NCBI GenBank assembly: GCA_022695795.1 | Contig: MU404065.1 | Location: 553,902 to 617,901 of the forward strand | Direction: 5' to 3' | Source: Biscogniauxia marginata | Taxonomy: Eukaryota > Ascomycota > Sordariomycetes > Xylariales > Xylariaceae | DNA: 64,000 nt | Part shown: in pieces, positions 25,309-36,644 of the stretch | How positions within the stretch are numbered: the stretch's first letter is position 1 | Layout of the letters: every line of letters begins with the position of its first letter | Notes under the pieces: generated by a model | What the model saw: the letters and a program-made list of their open reading frames with translations, nothing else | Told to the model about the DNA's origin: nothing | Databases searched by the model: none | Program-made: the position numbers and the translations under genes

Positions 25309-26583
25309 ATGTTTCAGTTTGCCCTCTTCAGCCTGCTGCTCGTCGCCGGCTATTTCAGCTACTTGTGGAAGGCCGAGGCCGCCCTCCTGCGTCCGTGGAC
25401 CCCGGATCCCGGTGCCGTACTCTTCAGCCAGCGGCCGCTGCCGCCCTTCATAGAGGAATCGAGCATAGCCACTTACGCACTGCCGCTGCGTACCCAAGGC
25501 CGCAACATCGTCGACACCACCGGCCGTCGATTCAAGCTCTCCAGCGTCAACTGGTATGGCGCTAGCGACGAGCTCTTCATCCCTGGCGGCCTCGACGTGC
25601 AGCACCGTTCTGTCATCGCCGCCACCATCCGCCTGCTGGGCTTCAACAGCGTCCGCCTGCCCTACGCCGACGAAATGGTCATGGCGAATCCACATATCCT
25701 CCCCCACCTCTTAGCCGCGAACCCCGACCTCGTTGGTAAGCGCGCCCTCGACGTATTCGAAGCCGTCGTCGAGGCATTGACCGATGCCGGCATCGCTGTC
25801 ATCATTAACAACCATATCACCACGGCGACCTGGTGCTGCGGCGCCGATCCCTGCGACGCTGGCTGGGCGAACGATCATCTCGGTCCGCTGTGTAGAGTGT
25901 CTCAGTCCGAAGAAGATTGGATACAGCACTGGGAGACCGTCATGGGGCTCTTCAGGAACAATCCGAGGGTTATTGGCGCCGACCTCCGGAACGAGGTCCG
26001 TGGCGTCTGGGGCACTATGACGTGGGATCGGTGGGCCACGGCTGCGGAGAAGTGCGGCAACAGACTGCTCAAGATGAACAGCGACTGGCTCATCATTGTC
26101 GAGGGCACCGAATCTGGCAATGACCTCAGGGGGGTCCGAACACGACCGGTGAAGCTCGACGTCGAAAACAGGGTCGTGTATTCGTCACACGTGTATGCAT
26201 GGTCGGGCTGGGGAAGCACAGAAGGGCGGTATGCTAAGCGCAGCTACGCATCCTTCATCCAGGCGATGAGGAAGTATTGGGCGTACCTCGTCGAGGACAA
26301 CGTGGCGCCCGTCTGGGTCGGTGAGTTCGGAGCGCCGCACCACCCCGGCGAGGGCGACGTCAACTACTGGCAGAACTTGCTGCAATACCTCAAGCGGATC
26401 GATGCCGACTTCGGGTACTGGGCCATCAACCCGCGCAAGCCTAAAGAGAATGCCAAGGAGACGTACTCGCTCGTCGAGGACGATTGGCTCACCCCCATCC
26501 TCGATTACCGCATGCGTGATATGACGGAGCTGATCGCCGGCTCCGGCGGGGACGAGAGAAGGGTCTATCAAGACGAAATCTAA
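25309..26583 (+). CDS. Glycoside hydrolase family 5-type endoglycosidase
   Basis: A single exon of 424 aa that begins at an ATG in a good CACCATG context. Residues 1-20 form a hydrophobic signal peptide or signal anchor. The TIM-barrel motifs are in order: LSSVNWYGA, the GFNSVRLPY strand, VIINNH, ADLRNEV with the proposed acid/base Glu229, SSHVYAW, and VWVGEFG with the proposed nucleophile Glu339. These match clan GH-A, family GH5 (cellulase-type fold), which cleaves beta-linked glucans or related polymers with retention of configuration. Several cysteines (WCCG, DPCD, GPLCR) suggest disulfides and export. No carbohydrate-binding module or linker is visible. The closest neighbouring glycosidase sequence is the GH15 remnant about 1 kb downstream. 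Family is secure; the substrate cannot be told from motifs. Confidence 0.9.
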   Translation: MFQFALFSLLLVAGYFSYLWKAEAALLRPWTPDPGAVLFSQRPLPPFIEESSIATYALPLRTQGRNIVDTTGRRFKLSSVNWYGASDELFIPGGLDVQHRSVIAATIRLLGFNSVRLPYADEMVMANPHILPHLLAANPDLVGKRALDVFEAVVEALTDAGIAVIINNHITTATWCCGADPCDAGWANDHLGPLCRVSQSEEDWIQHWETVMGLFRNNPRVIGADLRNEVRGVWGTMTWDRWATAAEKCGNRLLKMNSDWLIIVEGTESGNDLRGVRTRPVKLDVENRVVYSSHVYAWSGWGSTEGRYAKRSYASFIQAMRKYWAYLVEDNVAPVWVGEFGAPHHPGEGDVNYWQNLLQYLKRIDADFGYWAINPRKPKENAKETYSLVEDDWLTPILDYRMRDMTELIAGSGGDERRVYQDEI

Positions 26584-27603
26584 ACAATCAGGATTTTATA
26601 CCCGTGTCGAATTGTACCTATCTATATACCATTACAGACCGCTATCTATCTATCATTTACCCATAGAATAAGCCAAGCATAGCAAGGGAAGGGAAAAGGC
26701 AATGGCTTATTAGTAAGGTATTCATCTAGACGTTCCTGGCAGACATATTGATCGGACTCCTCGTGCTTAAAATACTGTTGAGATGAAAGGCCCTAAAGAG
26801 AAAGAGAGACAAAGGACTCAAGACAACTCTCAAGGGCATATATACCCACAAGAGTCACGCGAGACCTAAACCCCATATATACCCCATGACCTTGGGCGCG
26901 ACCAATACTGCATATCAATATCGCGGAAGAATGGGAGAGGGATTGATCCAATCTCTTAAGATATGTATGCCAAAAGGCTTGGGGTTTTCTTTTTGCTTTT
27001 GTTTGGGGGGGGTGGGAGTATACCTTCTTTTGACTGTCCCTTTCAGGGGAAAGGGGTTACTGGTAAGAGTGATAGATTTAGACTGGAAGTAGAGGAGGAC
27101 GGTGGATATAATGTGTTGTATATCTACCCATCTAAAGCAGGAAACCATTAGACAGACCATCTAGCCTAGGTTATGCTACTCGTGTTGCCCGGCTTCTGGG
27201 GGGCCAAGGCAATAGAACTTCTTAAGGAGGATGCAATTGACCGTTCGCATAGTCTGTCTCGCTGCTTATTTCAGGTTGGCAGGTTGTTCGTTGAGAAACT
27301 CCTTCCTATCCATTGATGACACCATATTACCATATCCTCACTTCAGGCGATGATGTTCTCAAATATTGTTTATTAGACCATTTAACCCAACCCAACCCAA
27401 CCCCCCCTTTACTTGTTATTACATACCTAGGTATTCACGTATAATTTCCTAACACAGACCCCAACTCTTTCCTGTTCGTTCTTCTTATCTGCCCTGTCCC
27501 TCGTCTAATTACTTGTCCCTTTCAGCCATCGAAAGACAGCCAAGAGAGAAAATACCAGTATCAACCTACACAGCCGAGACGCTCGGTCTGTACCTCTCTC
27601 CTT
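26584..27603. other. Spacer behind the GH5 gene
   Basis: No gene supported. It contains a CCCTTTC/GAAAGGG hairpin (about 27038-27056), G-run and T-run sequence near 26990-27015, and three AACCC units leading into a C-run (about 27389-27408). Confidence 0.6.
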
Positions 27604-28006
27604 TCATTCTCCTTCACCGTAACCCACCGAACATAGCGATCCGAACTGGTTTACTTCCCTAATAACCATTTGTTCCGGTATGTCTGTGTCTCCTCTGATG
27701 GTGAACATGATTGGTAGTCCTTCATGTTCATATATCGATTTCATAAAGCGATCGTTGATGAAGCTCATGTAGGCATTGGTCTCCTCTGGGAAACCCATTC
27801 TTAGGAGGATGTATGTTGTGAAGCTTGAATCTCGAACCCATCTGAGAGGGAAAAGAAGAAAATTCAGACCAGTAATTAAACCATGGGTTTGGAAGGTGAC
27901 AGTTTCGCTATTAGAGTTGTTTCCATTTTGAATTGGCTGTAAGATTGTGGTAGTCTTGTCCTTGTCTAAGAGACGACAGAATACCGACGGTGAATCGAAT
28001 TCTGGC
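27604..28006 (-). pseudogene. GH15 (glucoamylase/trehalase-like) gene remnant, internally deleted
   Basis: Reading the minus strand from 28005, one uninterrupted frame of 133 codons starts with PEFDSPSVFCRLLDKDK, the end of the N-terminal beta-domain motif of GH15-like proteins. Fifty-five codons later, still in frame, comes WVRDSSFTTYILLRMGF (from 27840), the catalytic-domain motif normally preceded by RNWDYR. IMFTIRGDTDIPEQ then matches the next conserved block before decay into a stop at 27604-27606. In intact members I would expect about 200 or more residues between the first two blocks, so a large piece is missing. There is no start codon, no RNWDYR and no C-terminal barrel. Acceptor-like sequences (GTAG before 28006, CTCTCAG before 27841) suggest old exon edges. 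Family is well supported; whether any of it is still transcribed is unknown. Confidence 0.72.
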
Positions 28007-30605
28007 CTACAGTTATGCTTAGCCCTAGACCCCCAACGGAGATACTACCGTAAACTTAGTATCCCACAATGATAGATAGATATATCTTATGTCATTCAAA
28101 AGAAACCCCGCTTAACTCAGAATCAGAGTTTCTGGTTTCTACCTGGCGAAGGGTAGTTGAATGTTTTCAGTGTTAAACTTGGGGTGGGCTTTCACGCCGA
28201 TAAAGCGATGAGGGGGACACTCACCAGCACATAAAACCTACCTAGTCATGTCAGTCTCCTACCAACATGCTGTATAATGCTGCATAAGAAACAGGATCCT
28301 ACCTACGCTCTCGGATATGCTTATTAGAGTAGGCGTGAGTTCGCTCTTTCTATACAACACCGCCCAAGTATTAGAAAGGTACTCAACTAAAAGACTGTTG
28401 GTTCGCATATCACGACCCCAATGTTCAATGGGGGGCTGTTTGACGTTACTCCTGCCCACGGCCGTATCAAGAAAGGTAGAGAACCTGGTAGCTGATGACC
28501 CGATCCATGAGGAAATTTTACTTAGAAAACGCATTCACATTTCACAAAATCTTATATTGCTTGAACTTCTAGGTATTAGTTTGGATGGTAGAGTTCAAAT
28601 GAGTTGCAAACACACCGTCCTTGGCATCATAGCAAAAGCTAGTCATGCTGGACTACATGTAGAATGCGAGATCGTTATCTATCGCTAGAAGTTAACGATT
28701 AGGTACTGTCTCCGGTTTGAAAGTTAATCGAGCTATCCTGCCTGTGAGTTTTATAGACCGGTCACATTGATGACATTGATTGTCATGAACCTGCTCGGAT
28801 ATACTGGCCGTCATTGTGGAATAAGCATCGCATGGCCAGGGTATACCTAGATATATATTTACTGCGTATGAATAGGGCAAGTTCTTCGATATGAAGAAAC
28901 GCTTTTGATAGCGGACCTGGTCGAAAACGGGGAACCATGGCCGGTATAGCATAACTCGGTCCGGGTCTAAAATTTAAGTCTGAAACGGGCCTTGATGGTG
29001 ATAAACAGGCTGGCAGGTATTGCGACTCATACTCGACTCATTCCTGGGCCTGTGCTGGGCTGGTTAATGAACCAAGTAAGCCTTAGAGAGCGTCGTGATG
29101 CAAAGCGGCGTAACTGCGGTCCTATAAGGCCGACCCCGACCAGTGAGGAGGCCCTGGCTAACAGCAGGCGAGGCGACACGCCCGTGGGGAGAGATTTAAA
29201 AATAGAAACTGATTTACGCTTGTGTCCGGAGGTGATGGCTGCATGTGGCTTAGGCTCAGGCAGGATCGGCGAAACAAATATTGTATCAGCGGGGGAGAAA
29301 ATTGACAGCTTTGTTGCGGTACGGTAGGTACCTATGTACTGATGAGTTTGAGTTAGCTAGACCCGACACGTTGGAGGCCAGGGAATTGCATAGGACGAGC
29401 TGATTCAGGTGTAATATGATGAGGATTTCGTTGAAGTACCCTACCTAGGTAGGTAATGCGTGGTACAGTAGGTACAAACTAATATGGCTACTTACCGAAA
29501 CGCACAATAAGATAGATACCTGCATGTACCTACCTCGTAGATAGCCTACAGGTTCTGTACGTACTGTGGGTACTTTGTACAAGTACCTGGGGTAGTTCCT
29601 ATTGGAACCGAGCTGGGATTCGTTAAAGGTGGAAAGCTCGTACACTTAAATTCATGACATAATATGAACCGTCCAATCCTTTCACCCGTTAGCTTCTGGA
29701 GTGTGTTCCCGATATGCCAAGACAAGACTATGAGATTATTTATTTTGTTTCATTGACAAAGTGTATGCAACATTGCATTGCATCTCGCCAATCTCCAGCA
29801 TGTCGGGTATTCATAGGTAAGTGGAGTAAACATGTCGGAAAGGCTGCCAAAAAGGAATACTGAATTCGTGTAAGAAGAGGAGAAAGGAAGAAAGGAGAGA
29901 AGAGAGAAGAGAGAAGAGAGAAGAGAAGAAGCAAAGAATGAGGCAATGGTGATCTGTTTCAATAATGAAATATCGAACCAATCTAAAGTAGAGTGTACCA
30001 TTCTGACCCGTACTGGACCGAAAGCCTAAAATCTGGGTTACATGATCGTATTGAGTGATCACACTAGCCAATCACAGCGAGTGTTTGCTTATCCGACTAG
30101 CGAAAATAGGGATCTTACTTACATACATCCATACCTAGGTACATAGGTATCTACCTACATGTTTACAATGAAAGGTCTACCTACGGCTGAGAATTAGGTA
30201 GATATTTAGTAGAAGAGGTAGGTACTTACCTCAGCCGTCCATGCCTGGGCATAGGTACATGTAGGTAGCATCCATTCATTATCATTGCTCCGCCTCAATT
30301 GTGTGTAGGTAGGTACAACACTTCCGGTCCTACACACACGCACTCACCACACACACACAGCTGCTGCATACAACTGTGCATCCGAAGACCTCTTGCCGCG
30401 TCAGTCTGGCCCTTTGTCGCCTTTCCCGTGTCCTCTTATTGGGCAAGCACCAACTGCGTGCAACAACCCGACAAAACGAAAAAGGAGAATAGTCACCTAC
30501 ACCCCGGCCCGTTACCTGCAGTAGTTATGGCTCAACACCACCGCAACATATCGTGAAGTCTGTTTCCCGCGCCTCTCCCAGCGGCTGAAGACTACGGACT
30601 TGGTC
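28007..30605. other. Gene-poor spacer, 2.6 kb
   Basis: No gene supported. Frames near 28317-28688 (plus) and 28692-28952 (minus) are open but unrecognised. A purine tract of GAGAA-type units occupies about 29875-29935. TAGGTA/TACCTA motifs are frequent at 29440-29600 and 30130-30310. The final 300 bases likely contain the promoter and leader of the F-box gene and include a short CA-rich stretch (about 30325-30360). Confidence 0.55.
29875..29935. repeat. GAGAA-type purine repeat
   Basis: An almost pure G/A tract with repeated GAGAA units; strand-asymmetric composition, no gene over it. Confidence 0.75.
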
Positions 30606-33600
30606 ATGGCCGAAACACCACCTCATCCCTCTCCCGTTCCCTCTCCCGTGCCCATGGACGAGAAGCCGTCTTTATCCACCACGGTTGATGCGCCTTTGCC
30701 TTTGCCTTCGGCATTTGAAAAGCTACCTGACGAGATCATCCAGCAGTAAGCGCAATATGCCCGTCGACCCCTCATTCCTACCAGCAGCCTCTCGATAATT
30801 GACTATAATCCCACAGGATACTCCAGCTGACCGACCCCAACTCTTTCGCTTCTCTCGTGCTGCTTAACTCGAAATGGAGACGCATCTCCCAAGAAGCCCA
30901 GCTCTATGCCCACCACCTCTCCAGATGCGATTCCTATGCCGCGAGCCACCATGTCGCAACCGCTTCGTCTGCTAGCGATGCCGACTTGTCTAGACTTCGG
31001 CGCTTGTTCGCCCGTGAGGTGAAGCGGAACCTCTTCGAGGCATACCTGCGACCCAAGAAGACTACGATAAAGTTGATTTCCACCTCCATCAGTTCGTCTT
31101 CGGCGCCCGGAGGCGAGGGTATGCAATTTAGTCACTCGCCCTGCGGCCACCATGTCCTTGCGTATAACTCGTCTCGTATATACGTCCTGGACGTCAGGAG
31201 CTCTGAGCTGGCGGTTAAGCGGGAGCTCAAAATACTCCGTCGCCCAGCTTCGGCATGCATTCTGGATGACGGTAGTCTCCTCGCCGTTTTGTCAACTGAC
31301 ATGCAGGTTGATGTCTACGATCTAGGCGAAGCCCCGCCTCGTCGGAAGCAGTCCCTCATCCTTGATAACGCACCTCGAGCTATTGCTCTGTCGCCGTGTG
31401 GCCGTGTCTTGGCTGCTGCATACGAGGGTGGTATCGAGGTCTCGTCTCTTAGTCCTGGTGCCTTACCGACCGACCGGAGAGCTGTCAAGTGCGATGGCGT
31501 GGACTCTCTTGCTTTCTCGCTTGACGGCACCCAGCTTTTGGGGACAACAACTACGTCATATACGCCCAATACTGTCATCCTGACAGCGCCGTACTACGAT
31601 CCCGGGAGTCAAATGGCCGAAGACAACATCAGCGCTTTGTGGACTACCTCTATTCTTTTCCCAAATACGAGTCGGGACTGTAGTCATGCGGTGTTACTGC
31701 AAGAAGCGAGTTCCGTCGAGGCAACCTGGACCTTCACTTATGATAGAAGCTTCGAAACGTTCCGTGCTGTGCGGATCGACGACCTCCGAAATGGCACTAC
31801 ATATTTCACAGGTCCCGTCCCCACTGCGGCTGCACCTGGGCCGCTATTACCTTGCACCTTGCCGAGCGCAAGTTATGAGGGAGAACTCGTGTCTGCTGGC
31901 TTCCAAGGCAAGGATGTCTGGCTGTATGGTGTCCCCGAGGACCTGGAAGCCGTCCCTGAAGGAAACAGCACAATTTCTGACCCCTCTGTACCCCCTTCAT
32001 TACATCGTAGGAACAGTGGGCTCTCAGTACGCTCGCCGGCCCGGATACAGGAAGCTAATGGGTGCCGTGTTCCCCAATGGCAAATTCTCTGCGACAAGTT
32101 CCGCAACACCTTCGTTAGTGGACGCAAGATTACTGAGCTATGTGGCGTGAGCAATGTGAAATGGGTTTCTGGGTTTGGGAACACATCCTTGCAAGAACGC
32201 TTGATCATCACCGCTCGAGGAGTTTTGCCTCCTAAGCCAATTACAGAAGAAGAAGGCATCGACTTCGTAGACGGAGGGCGAGTCACCATTCTCGATTTTG
32301 ATTACAGCCCTGGCAATGGCCACGACGAAGATATCACAATCGAAGTAGGCACGATGCAGCCCGAAGTCCTGGAAGAAGAACATCGGGACATGGACACCGA
32401 AGTTGCTATCGTTCGAAGGAGAACAGTAGCTCAACGCAGAGGGGGTCGTGGCGGTGGGATGCGTGCTGCAACGACTGCGGACCGCCAAGTTGATGCTCTA
32501 CTCCGACCGTGTACTGCTCACGAGCAAGATTCCGAAGACCCTCTTGTACCACGACCTATGATGACAGCACGCACCAATGCCCAGCCCGCAGCTTCAGATG
32601 AGCTAGAGGACGCCTCTTTGGAAGAAGCCCAAGAAGCCCTTGATGCTCCATACGCTCACGCTAGTCCTCGATCAGGAACGACGTTGCGTCGTGCCGCTAC
32701 GGCCGCCGCCGTTAGCCGTCAACGAAATCCTCCACCACCAGTAGCCGGTCCCGTCGAGTATAGGCGAGCCGACGGGAGAGCAGAACATCCACATGAGAGC
32801 GATGCCGATAATTGGGTTCCTCCGCCCCCACCTTATTCAAAGGAGGACCCGGGGGTGGATTTACCTTCTTTCTTACGCCATTCTGCCGTTCCAGGGGTTG
32901 GAGTCAGGACAATTCAGGCTTCGGCTTCATCTGTACCGGCCGTTCCACCTGTCCCGCTTATTCCCCATGCAACATCCGTATCCAACACAGCACGGCCAGA
33001 GTTGCCTCGGCTTCGTACATCTCCTGTCAGGGAAGGGCAATTACCTAGGTCCTGGAACCCTAGTGCCTCTTCACAGAGAGTCCCGAGTGACCCCTTAAAT
33101 ACGAGCAGACCTCCTGTCTCTGCACCGGGATTCTCGCGTAGACCAGCCTCGAGCTATTCCACCACGAGGGGGTTTCAGAGTCATCAAAACTACGATGATG
33201 AAGATATTTACGATGTTTCTCCTGTTGGATCACCTCCCCAAGCAGCAAGATCGCAAATGCCAGCTGTGACACCCGAACGACCTTCTGCAGGGACTCTTCC
33301 ATCTACCACGGAGTACACACCTGCTTCGTCGGGCTCATATGCGCCTTCTGAGGGCTCCTACCCAGGGCCCGCAAATCCGAATGCTTCTTACCCAAGCGTC
33401 CCATTGCCCGCAACTGTTGGGAGACTAAATGATGAACAGACGGGCGTCAGCGCAACAATCCGTAGACTGTCAAATGTTCAGACTTGGCCAAGGGCTCCCC
33501 AGGCACCGGCCGCGGCATCAACAGTTTCACTTGCTAGCTATCCTCGATCCGCACCTGCTACCAACATTACCAACGACTCTATGATTGCGGCGTCACTACC

Positions 33601-34267
33601 TCCAGCGCCAGATCCGGAACAACTTGCGCGTCTACACAGTAGACAGAGTATCATTGGTGCTCCTCGTCGAGCGTCAGGTGCTTTCCAGTTTTCACGTGAT
33701 ACTGGTAACAGTCAAAGTCGAGAGTCCCGTCAGTTTAGTGGGCCACCAGAGTTACGACGACCGCCGTCACCTCCAGATCAACCGCTTATAATTAGTACCC
33801 CGACAGGGGTGTCAGGAGCTTACGATATCCCGGGCCGATTTGATCCAACCTCCAATGCTGCAGAATCAGTGTTGCATGCACCGGTCCCGCGCCACCCTGG
33901 GGCAGCCTCCGGGATGAATATACTTCGACCCACTGTTGAGCGCCTAGAAACCATCTCGAGAAACGGTAGTGCAAGAGGCGAAGGAAGGACTAATCGAAGT
34001 ATCCTTAACATTCTTGGATCCCCCCCTGCTCAACTAACTCCGTCGTCCCTGCGCCATCATACTAGCTTGAACCGCCGGCAAAGTCGTGCTCGGAGAGGAG
34101 CAATGAAAAATATTCAAGACGCAAAGGTTCGGGGATGGACAGGACGGAAGAAGAACAAGAAAGTAAAGGACAACGATGCTGCAAGCGTCACGGGCTGGAC
34201 TGACATAACGTTGCCACCAAACGCACCTAAAGGCCAAGTAAAGGACAGAAGATGCGTCGTAATGTGA
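30606..34267 (+). CDS. F-box protein with propeller-like region and C-terminal CaaX box
   Basis: Two exons, 30606-30745 and 30817-34267, with a 71-nt intron (GTAAGC...CACAG), give 1196 aa. The intron lies inside the F-box (about residues 37-80; FEKLPDEII...ILQLTDPNSFASLVLLNSKW once spliced), which supports the join. Residues of about 125-350 look like WD-type propeller blades (HSPCGHHVLAYNSSRIYVLD; LSPCGRVLAAAY). From about 500 on the chain is Pro/Ser/Arg-rich and disordered. The last four residues are CVVM after a basic stretch (KDRR), a good CaaX signal for prenylation, most likely farnesylation since Met is terminal. F-box proteins link substrates to the Skp1-Cul1 ubiquitin ligase; a prenyl anchor would place this one on a membrane. 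F-box and CaaX are visible; ligase function and membrane site are inferred. Confidence 0.82.
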
Positions 34268-35685
34268 ACTGAAGAGGCGGCGGACGTACAATTGCGTACG
34301 AGCAGACGATCATACATCTGCATTTTGACGTACTACTACTGAATGATTGGACAATAATATTGCTGCATAAGATTTAAGCAGAGTTCCTCTTGCAGCAATG
34401 TAGCAGGCGATTCTCGATTCCCCAGTTCTATTCGGCCTGTCGCAAGGGTGCTAAAAAAGAGGAGGCAAGGAAACCTTTTGTTCTAATGGTGAAGAATAGA
34501 TAGCTAGGTTTCTTCTGTTTTGTTTTGAATACTGTGTGACATTTGGATTTGTTCATGGCATTACACTCGCTAGACAAAAATTTCCTGGTTCTGGTTCTAA
34601 GACTCCCTGGTTAAGTAGGTAGGGAGAGGGGAATGTCTTGAAAGACGCGCATACTATATGTATATGATACCAAGGTAACTACTTCAACTAATTTTCTCTT
34701 CCGAGATTTTACGAATTTTAAGGAAAAGAGCATGTCATCAAGTCTAATCGCTGCTATCAGGATATCCCCCATATGAATGTATGCCTCGAAGCTCGTCAGA
34801 GGGCTGGCCTTATTAATATGGCCGTAAATATGACTGAATATCAATAAGTTGTCATTTTTTTTTGGATGGTTCATATATATTAGGGATACGTAATTGCCCA
34901 CCGGCTGGGAACATGCGCCTGTGTATGATAAGATTCCTATAGTTAAAGCTATGCAATCTAAGCTACCCGCGTGCATTCTCTATCCCCCACGAGGGCCCTC
35001 GGGACTGAAAAGATCTAGAGACACGTCTAGTTACATACCCCTGTAAAAAGTCACAGACACTTTTTGTGTCTAATAGACGCTTCCCTCCTTTTTCCTCTAC
35101 CATCGTTGATTCCCTACGTAGAGAGGTTCATATTCGTGCGTCATGACTCTTTCTCTCAACAACATACAAAAAAGGTATAAAAGGAAAGGGATCTTCCCCT
35201 TCCCCCCCTTTTTGCTGACTATCAACATAAACGCAAACAATTCATAGGTAGAACCAAACCACCACCCCCCCCCAAAAAAAACCTCTGAACTCCTGAAAAT
35301 GGACGTGGAGAGTAAGGGGAATAACTGAACGCCGTAGCTATGCAAAGTAGGGACCTACGCCTCGCCTTTTTTCTTCCCTTCTCTGCTGATTACGTGTACA
35401 TGGCGAATCGTGCCGTGCCGCGTCCTATGTACACCCCTGACTGGGGCAACGACAGGGAAAGACCAAAAAAAGAAAATCATGCCCTGCCTAGAAACGAATT
35501 TCTAGGTAGAGAACAGCGTAGTGGTACTAATGAAATCGCAATAGAATCCTCTTCCTCCTTCTCTAGACGAGACCCTGCCCCCTTCCATCTTGATCCTAGC
35601 GAGACTGGCATCGATAGATGCCTAGCTTGCTTGACCGCGGAGAGAAACATAAACAGCTGAGATAGGACGGGCCGTGGAAGTGGTA
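34268..35685. other. Spacer between convergent F-box and TAF3-like genes
   Basis: The two genes face each other, so this 1.4 kb holds two 3' ends. I see AT-rich stretches, homopolymer runs (T-run near 34855, C/A-run near 35265-35282) and a GTCTCTAGA/TCTAGACAC-like short inverted element near 35010-35035, but no gene. Confidence 0.55.
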
Positions 35686-36601
35686 TTATGACCCAAAGTC
35701 CATGATCATGTCGACGTCGCCGTCGGTCAGCGAGCTCAGGCCGGAGCTGGGCGGGCGCGACTCGAGGTCGACCTCGGGCGTCTGCTCGGGCGGCCGCAGC
35801 GCCGACTCGTGCATCTTCTGCGCCCAGGCCGAGAGGCTGGTCTCGGTGCCGCCCTCGATCGTGACCTCGCCGTGGTCGATGCCCTTGCCGAGGATCGTGC
35901 CGGCGTACTTGGAGTCCTGGTCGGTCTTGTTGTGTTTTCGCTTGAGCGCTGTGGGGAAAAAAATTAATAGGGTTATTCGTCAGCTATAGGGCTCCGCTAC
36001 AAAGAGATCATGAATGTGGGATATACATACCGTCCAAGTAGTCGGTCGGGCGCTCCTCGACGGCGGCCTCCTCCTCGGCCTCCGCGGCAGCCTGGGCGGC
36101 GGCAGTGGCTTGGGCGGAGGAAGAACCGCCGGCGGCAGCAGCAGCAGCAGCAGTGGCAGGCATGGAAGCCAGGCCGGCGACCTTGCGGATGCGCTGGTTC
36201 TTGCGGCCCGTGGCCCAGCGCACGAACTCGTCGACGCCGCGCGTGTCCTCCTCGCCGCGCAGCTCCTGGGTGACGAAGTCGCGCTCGGGCCAGAGCGCGC
36301 CGCAGTCCTCGAGCGCGAGCCGCACGTCCGTCAGGCTCGGCGACGCGGGGCCCGCCTGGCTGTTGTTTCTGCTGCTGCTACCGCTGCGGTCGTTGAGCGC
36401 GGCGTGCAGCGCCGCCCGCCGCGCGATCGCCCCCAGGTAGTTCCCCGCCAGCTCCGTCACCGCGTCCACCGTCCCCGGCGTCGACGAGTAGTACCCCTGC
36501 GCCCGCAGGATCTGCAGGATCGCGGGCCGCAGTAGCGCGTGGTGGATCTCGGACGCGGTGAGCGTGCGGTTCGGGGGCTGCTGCTGCGCGTGCGGTGACA
36601 T
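35686..36601 (-). CDS. TAF3-like TFIID subunit with Bromo_TP histone fold
   Basis: Two exons on the minus strand, 36601-36031 and 35948-35686, with an 82-nt intron (GTATGT...CCCACAG), give 277 aa. The N-terminal part (about 15-65) is a Bromo_TP histone fold (LLRPAILQILRAQGY followed by a helix with AGNYL). A middle block reads DVRLALEDCGALWP, then VDEFVRWATG and an Ala-rich linker. After the splice, DYLDALKRKHNKT and GTILGKG match the C-terminal block I recall from fungal TAF3/Bromo_TP proteins; this match supports the intron. Such proteins pair with TAF10-type partners in TFIID. The tail ends in MIMDFGS. Coding sequence is very GC-rich, so long but meaningless frames appear on the other strand. 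TAF3 is the best guess; TAF8 or an SPT7-like protein is the alternative. Confidence 0.75.
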
Positions 36602-36644
36602 GGTGGTGGTGGTGGTGGTGGTGGTGGTGGCGGTGGCGGGGGAG
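36602..36644. repeat. (GGT)n tract touching the TAF3-like start codon
   Basis: About nine GGT units followed by GGC-rich sequence. On the coding strand it is a CCA/CCG run ending directly at the ATG, so the leader would carry an unstructured C/A-rich repeat. Confidence 0.85.

Noticed and set aside
29100..29140. Resemblance to the conserved large-subunit rRNA string CGTAACTATAACGGTCCTAAGG
   Set aside because: Only two short blocks agree, with gaps between them, and the flanks do not continue as rRNA. Probably chance.
36014..36535. 173-codon plus-strand frame over the TAF3-like gene
   Set aside because: GC-rich coding DNA lacks stops on the other strand. The minus-strand frame has family motifs and a splice that restores a conserved block.
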